From: CAYNFH01 sp964396385
GTDB lineage: Bacteria > Armatimonadota > Chthonomonadetes > Chthonomonadales > CAJBBX01
Length of the DNA: 6,688 nt
Reading direction: 5' to 3'
Assembly: GCA_964396385.1 (NCBI GenBank)
Contig: CAYNFH010000294.1
Span: forward strand, 1 to 6,688
Shown here: positions 5,727-6,688 of the stretch, piece after piece
Position numbering within the stretch: position 1 is the first letter of the stretch
How the letters are laid out: every line of letters begins with the position of its first letter
Notes under the pieces: generated by a model
Database searches by the model: none
What the model was told of the DNA's origin: nothing
Seen by the model: only the letters and a program-made list of their open reading frames with translations
Position numbers and translations under genes: made by a program

Positions 5727-5795
5727 GGAGGCCGGAAGATTGTGCCGCGCTCGGAAGGAGATCCTTCCATGCGCGGGCGCGGTCTTCCGGCCTCC
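5727..5795 (+). promoter_or_regulatory. Long near-perfect hairpin in the kdp leader
   Basis: GGAGGCCGGAAGA (5727-5739) and TCTTCCGGCCTCC (5783-5795) are perfect inverted repeats of 13 bp. Pairing continues inward for seven more positions (5740-5746 with 5776-5782, three of them G-T), then GCGC (5747-5750 with 5771-5774), then an internal loop, then GGAAGG (5753-5758) with CCTTCC (5763-5768) around an AGAT loop. In total about 30 pairs span 69 nt. It ends 28 nt before the ATG of the small membrane ORF at 5824. It does not show the conserved blocks of the c-di-AMP (ydaO) riboswitch known to control kdp in other bacteria. It could be an attenuator, an RNase III site or a palindromic element. Confidence 0.55.
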
Positions 5796-5823
5796 TTCGC
5801 GCTTGAGGATAGGGGGAAAGGAC

Positions 5824-5925
5824 ATGTTGGACCTGTTATCCATCGCGCTGATCGTGGCGTTCTTCGCCATTGCAGCGGCCTTGGCCAAGGCTTGCGCAAA
5901 GCTGGAGCTGGAGGAGGAGCAATGA
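5824..5925 (+). CDS. Small membrane peptide preceding kdpF
   Basis: A 33-residue peptide from ATG 5824 with a GGGGG purine run (5812-5816) 7 nt upstream. Residues 4-22 form one hydrophobic segment (LLSIALIVAFFAIAAAL) followed by a positively charged turn with a cysteine (AKACAKL) and an acidic end (ELEEEQ). The ORF can be extended upstream to GTG 5692, but that would translate both leader hairpins and is unlikely. Its stop lies 1 nt before the kdpF ATG, and its last codons contain the kdpF ribosome-binding site, so the two are almost certainly co-translated. Similar short single-span peptides with an FFA core often precede kdpF in bacterial kdp operons. The function is not known; a role in assembly or stability of the KdpFABC complex is inference from position only. 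Confidence 0.75.
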   Translation: MLDLLSIALIVAFFAIAAALAKACAKLELEEEQ

Positions 5926-5926
5926 G

Positions 5927-6013
5927 ATGATCGACTACATCTGGACGGGCATCGTATGCCTGCTGCTGCTCATCTACCTCACTTACGCGCTCTTGAAGCC
6001 GGAGAGATTCTGA
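5927..6013 (+). CDS. kdpF: KdpF, small subunit of the K+-transporting ATPase
   Basis: A 28-residue single-span membrane peptide (MIDYIWTGIVCLLLLIYLTY...). The C-terminal ALLKPERF is the conserved KdpF signature, and the length matches the family (about 29). KdpF stabilises the KdpFABC complex in the inner membrane, lying against KdpA. The Shine-Dalgarno GGAGGAG (5913-5919) lies in the end of the preceding ORF at 7 nt spacing. The stop codon overlaps the kdpA ribosome-binding site, giving a tightly coupled operon. No anomaly is seen. Confidence 0.92.
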   Translation: MIDYIWTGIVCLLLLIYLTYALLKPERF

Positions 6014-6024
6014 GGAGTTGAAGG

Positions 6025-6688
6025 ATGACTGCTAACGGTATCTTCCAGCTCGCGCTGTTCTTCGTCGTGATACTGCTCGTGACGAAGCCGGCCGGCGGCT
6101 ACATGGCCAGGGTGTTCCAGGGTGAGCGGACGTTCCTTTCGCCCATCCTCCGTCCGGTAGAGCTGCTGTTCTACAAGCTGTTTGGGGTCCGGGAAGACGA
6201 GGACATGAAGTGGACGACGTACGCGTTTGCCATGCTCATGTTCAGCGTAGTGGGCGGCCTGTTGACGTACGCACTGTTGCGGCTTCAGGGTATCCTGCCG
6301 CTCAATCCGCAGCACCTCAGCGGGAAGGAGATGACGGCGGACCTGGCCTTCAACACCGCCATGTCCTTCACCACCAACACCAACTGGCAGAACTACTCGC
6401 CGGAGACCACCATCAGCTACTTCTCCAATATGGTAGCGCTGGCCATGCACAACTGGATGTCCGCGGCCACGGGAGTGGCGGTGGCTATCGCCGTCGTCCG
6501 CGGATTTGCCCGCCGATCAGCGAGCGGGATCGGCAACTTCTGGATTGACGCCACCCGCACACTGCTCTACGTGTTCCTCCCGATCTGCTTCGTCTACGCA
6601 CTGGTGCTCGTCTGGCAGGGCGTGCCGCAGAACTTCGCGCCCTACACCGAGGCCACCACGCTGGAAGGGGCGAAACAGAGCATCGCCC
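6025..6688 (+). CDS. kdpA: KdpA, K+-binding channel subunit of the Kdp ATPase (N-terminal part)
   Basis: The first 221 residues of a protein usually about 560 long; it runs off the right edge. KdpA belongs to the K+-transporter superfamily and provides the selectivity filter of the high-affinity ATP-driven K+ uptake complex KdpFABC. Seen here: a first membrane span (FQLALFFVVILLV) followed by KPAGGYMARVFQGERTFLSP, the conserved RPVE.L.YK segment, a second span (about 68-88), and the first pore loop MSFTTNTNWQNY (113-124), matching the family's TNTNWQ filter. It continues with TTISYFSNMVALAMHNWMSAATG and further spans. The ATG at 6025 has GAGGAG (6012-6017) 7 nt upstream, overlapping the kdpF stop. 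kdpB and kdpC are expected downstream, outside the window. Confidence 0.97.
   Translation, partial: MTANGIFQLALFFVVILLVTKPAGGYMARVFQGERTFLSPILRPVELLFYKLFGVREDEDMKWTTYAFAMLMFSVVGGLLTYALLRLQGILPLNPQHLSGKEMTADLAFNTAMSFTTNTNWQNYSPETTISYFSNMVALAMHNWMSAATGVAVAIAVVRGFARRSASGIGNFWIDATRTLLYVFLPICFVYALVLVWQGVPQNFAPYTEATTLEGAKQSIA

Noticed and set aside
5698..5823. c-di-AMP (ydaO) riboswitch before kdp
   Set aside because: The location would be right, but the conserved internal-loop blocks of that class are not seen; the region is instead almost fully paired hairpins.
5983..6450. 155-codon minus-strand open frame over kdpF and kdpA
   Set aside because: Antisense to unmistakable KdpF and KdpA sequence.

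Overview
The window is bacterial, GC-rich chromosomal DNA with short intergenic gaps and many GC-rich hairpins. It holds nine supported coding regions, two of them cut by the window edges. The lineage cannot be fixed from sequence alone. The mix (NodU/CmcH-type carbamoyltransferase, VanX-like dipeptidase, GH63-like hydrolase, DUF2294/MpsC-like protein, kdp operon) and the codon use would fit a free-living bacterium such as an Armatimonadota or Chloroflexota member, but that is a weak inference.

Left part (1-1383, minus strand): the first 26 codons of a carbamoyltransferase run off the left edge. Upstream of it, and in the same direction, lies a secreted SH3-NlpC/P60 cell-wall peptidase (232-1077) whose stop codon sits in a GC-rich hairpin. 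A 31-bp palindrome (102-132) lies between the two genes. A divergent intergenic region (1078-1383) holds the peptidase's strong ribosome-binding site, a 20-bp near-palindrome and a candidate extended -10 promoter.

Middle part (1384-5208, plus strand): an unrecognised small acidic protein (1384-1719) is followed by a heptad-repeat hairpin, then a VanX-type M15D dipeptidase with an extra C-terminal region (1771-2715). Its end overlaps by 17 nt the start of a large six-hairpin glycoside hydrolase related to GH63/MGH1-like enzymes (2699-5044). A long hairpin with a T-rich tail (5143-5208) looks like the terminator of this group. A wall or carbohydrate turnover theme (NlpC/P60, M15D, glycosidase) is suggestive, but no pathway can be assigned.

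Right part (5225-6688, plus strand): a DUF2294/MpsC-like protein is followed by an intergenic leader with two strong hairpins, one about 69 nt long and almost fully paired. Then comes the potassium-transporting ATPase operon: an unnamed 33-aa membrane peptide, KdpF (28 aa), and the N-terminal 221 residues of KdpA. All three are tightly packed with overlapping Shine-Dalgarno sites.

I see no CRISPR array, transposase, tRNA or rRNA. The features most worth a second look are the long kdp leader hairpin, the extra small membrane ORF ahead of kdpF, the hairpin abutting the dipeptidase start, and the polypyrimidine tandem repeat read in frame within the glycosidase. None of these proves a new system.
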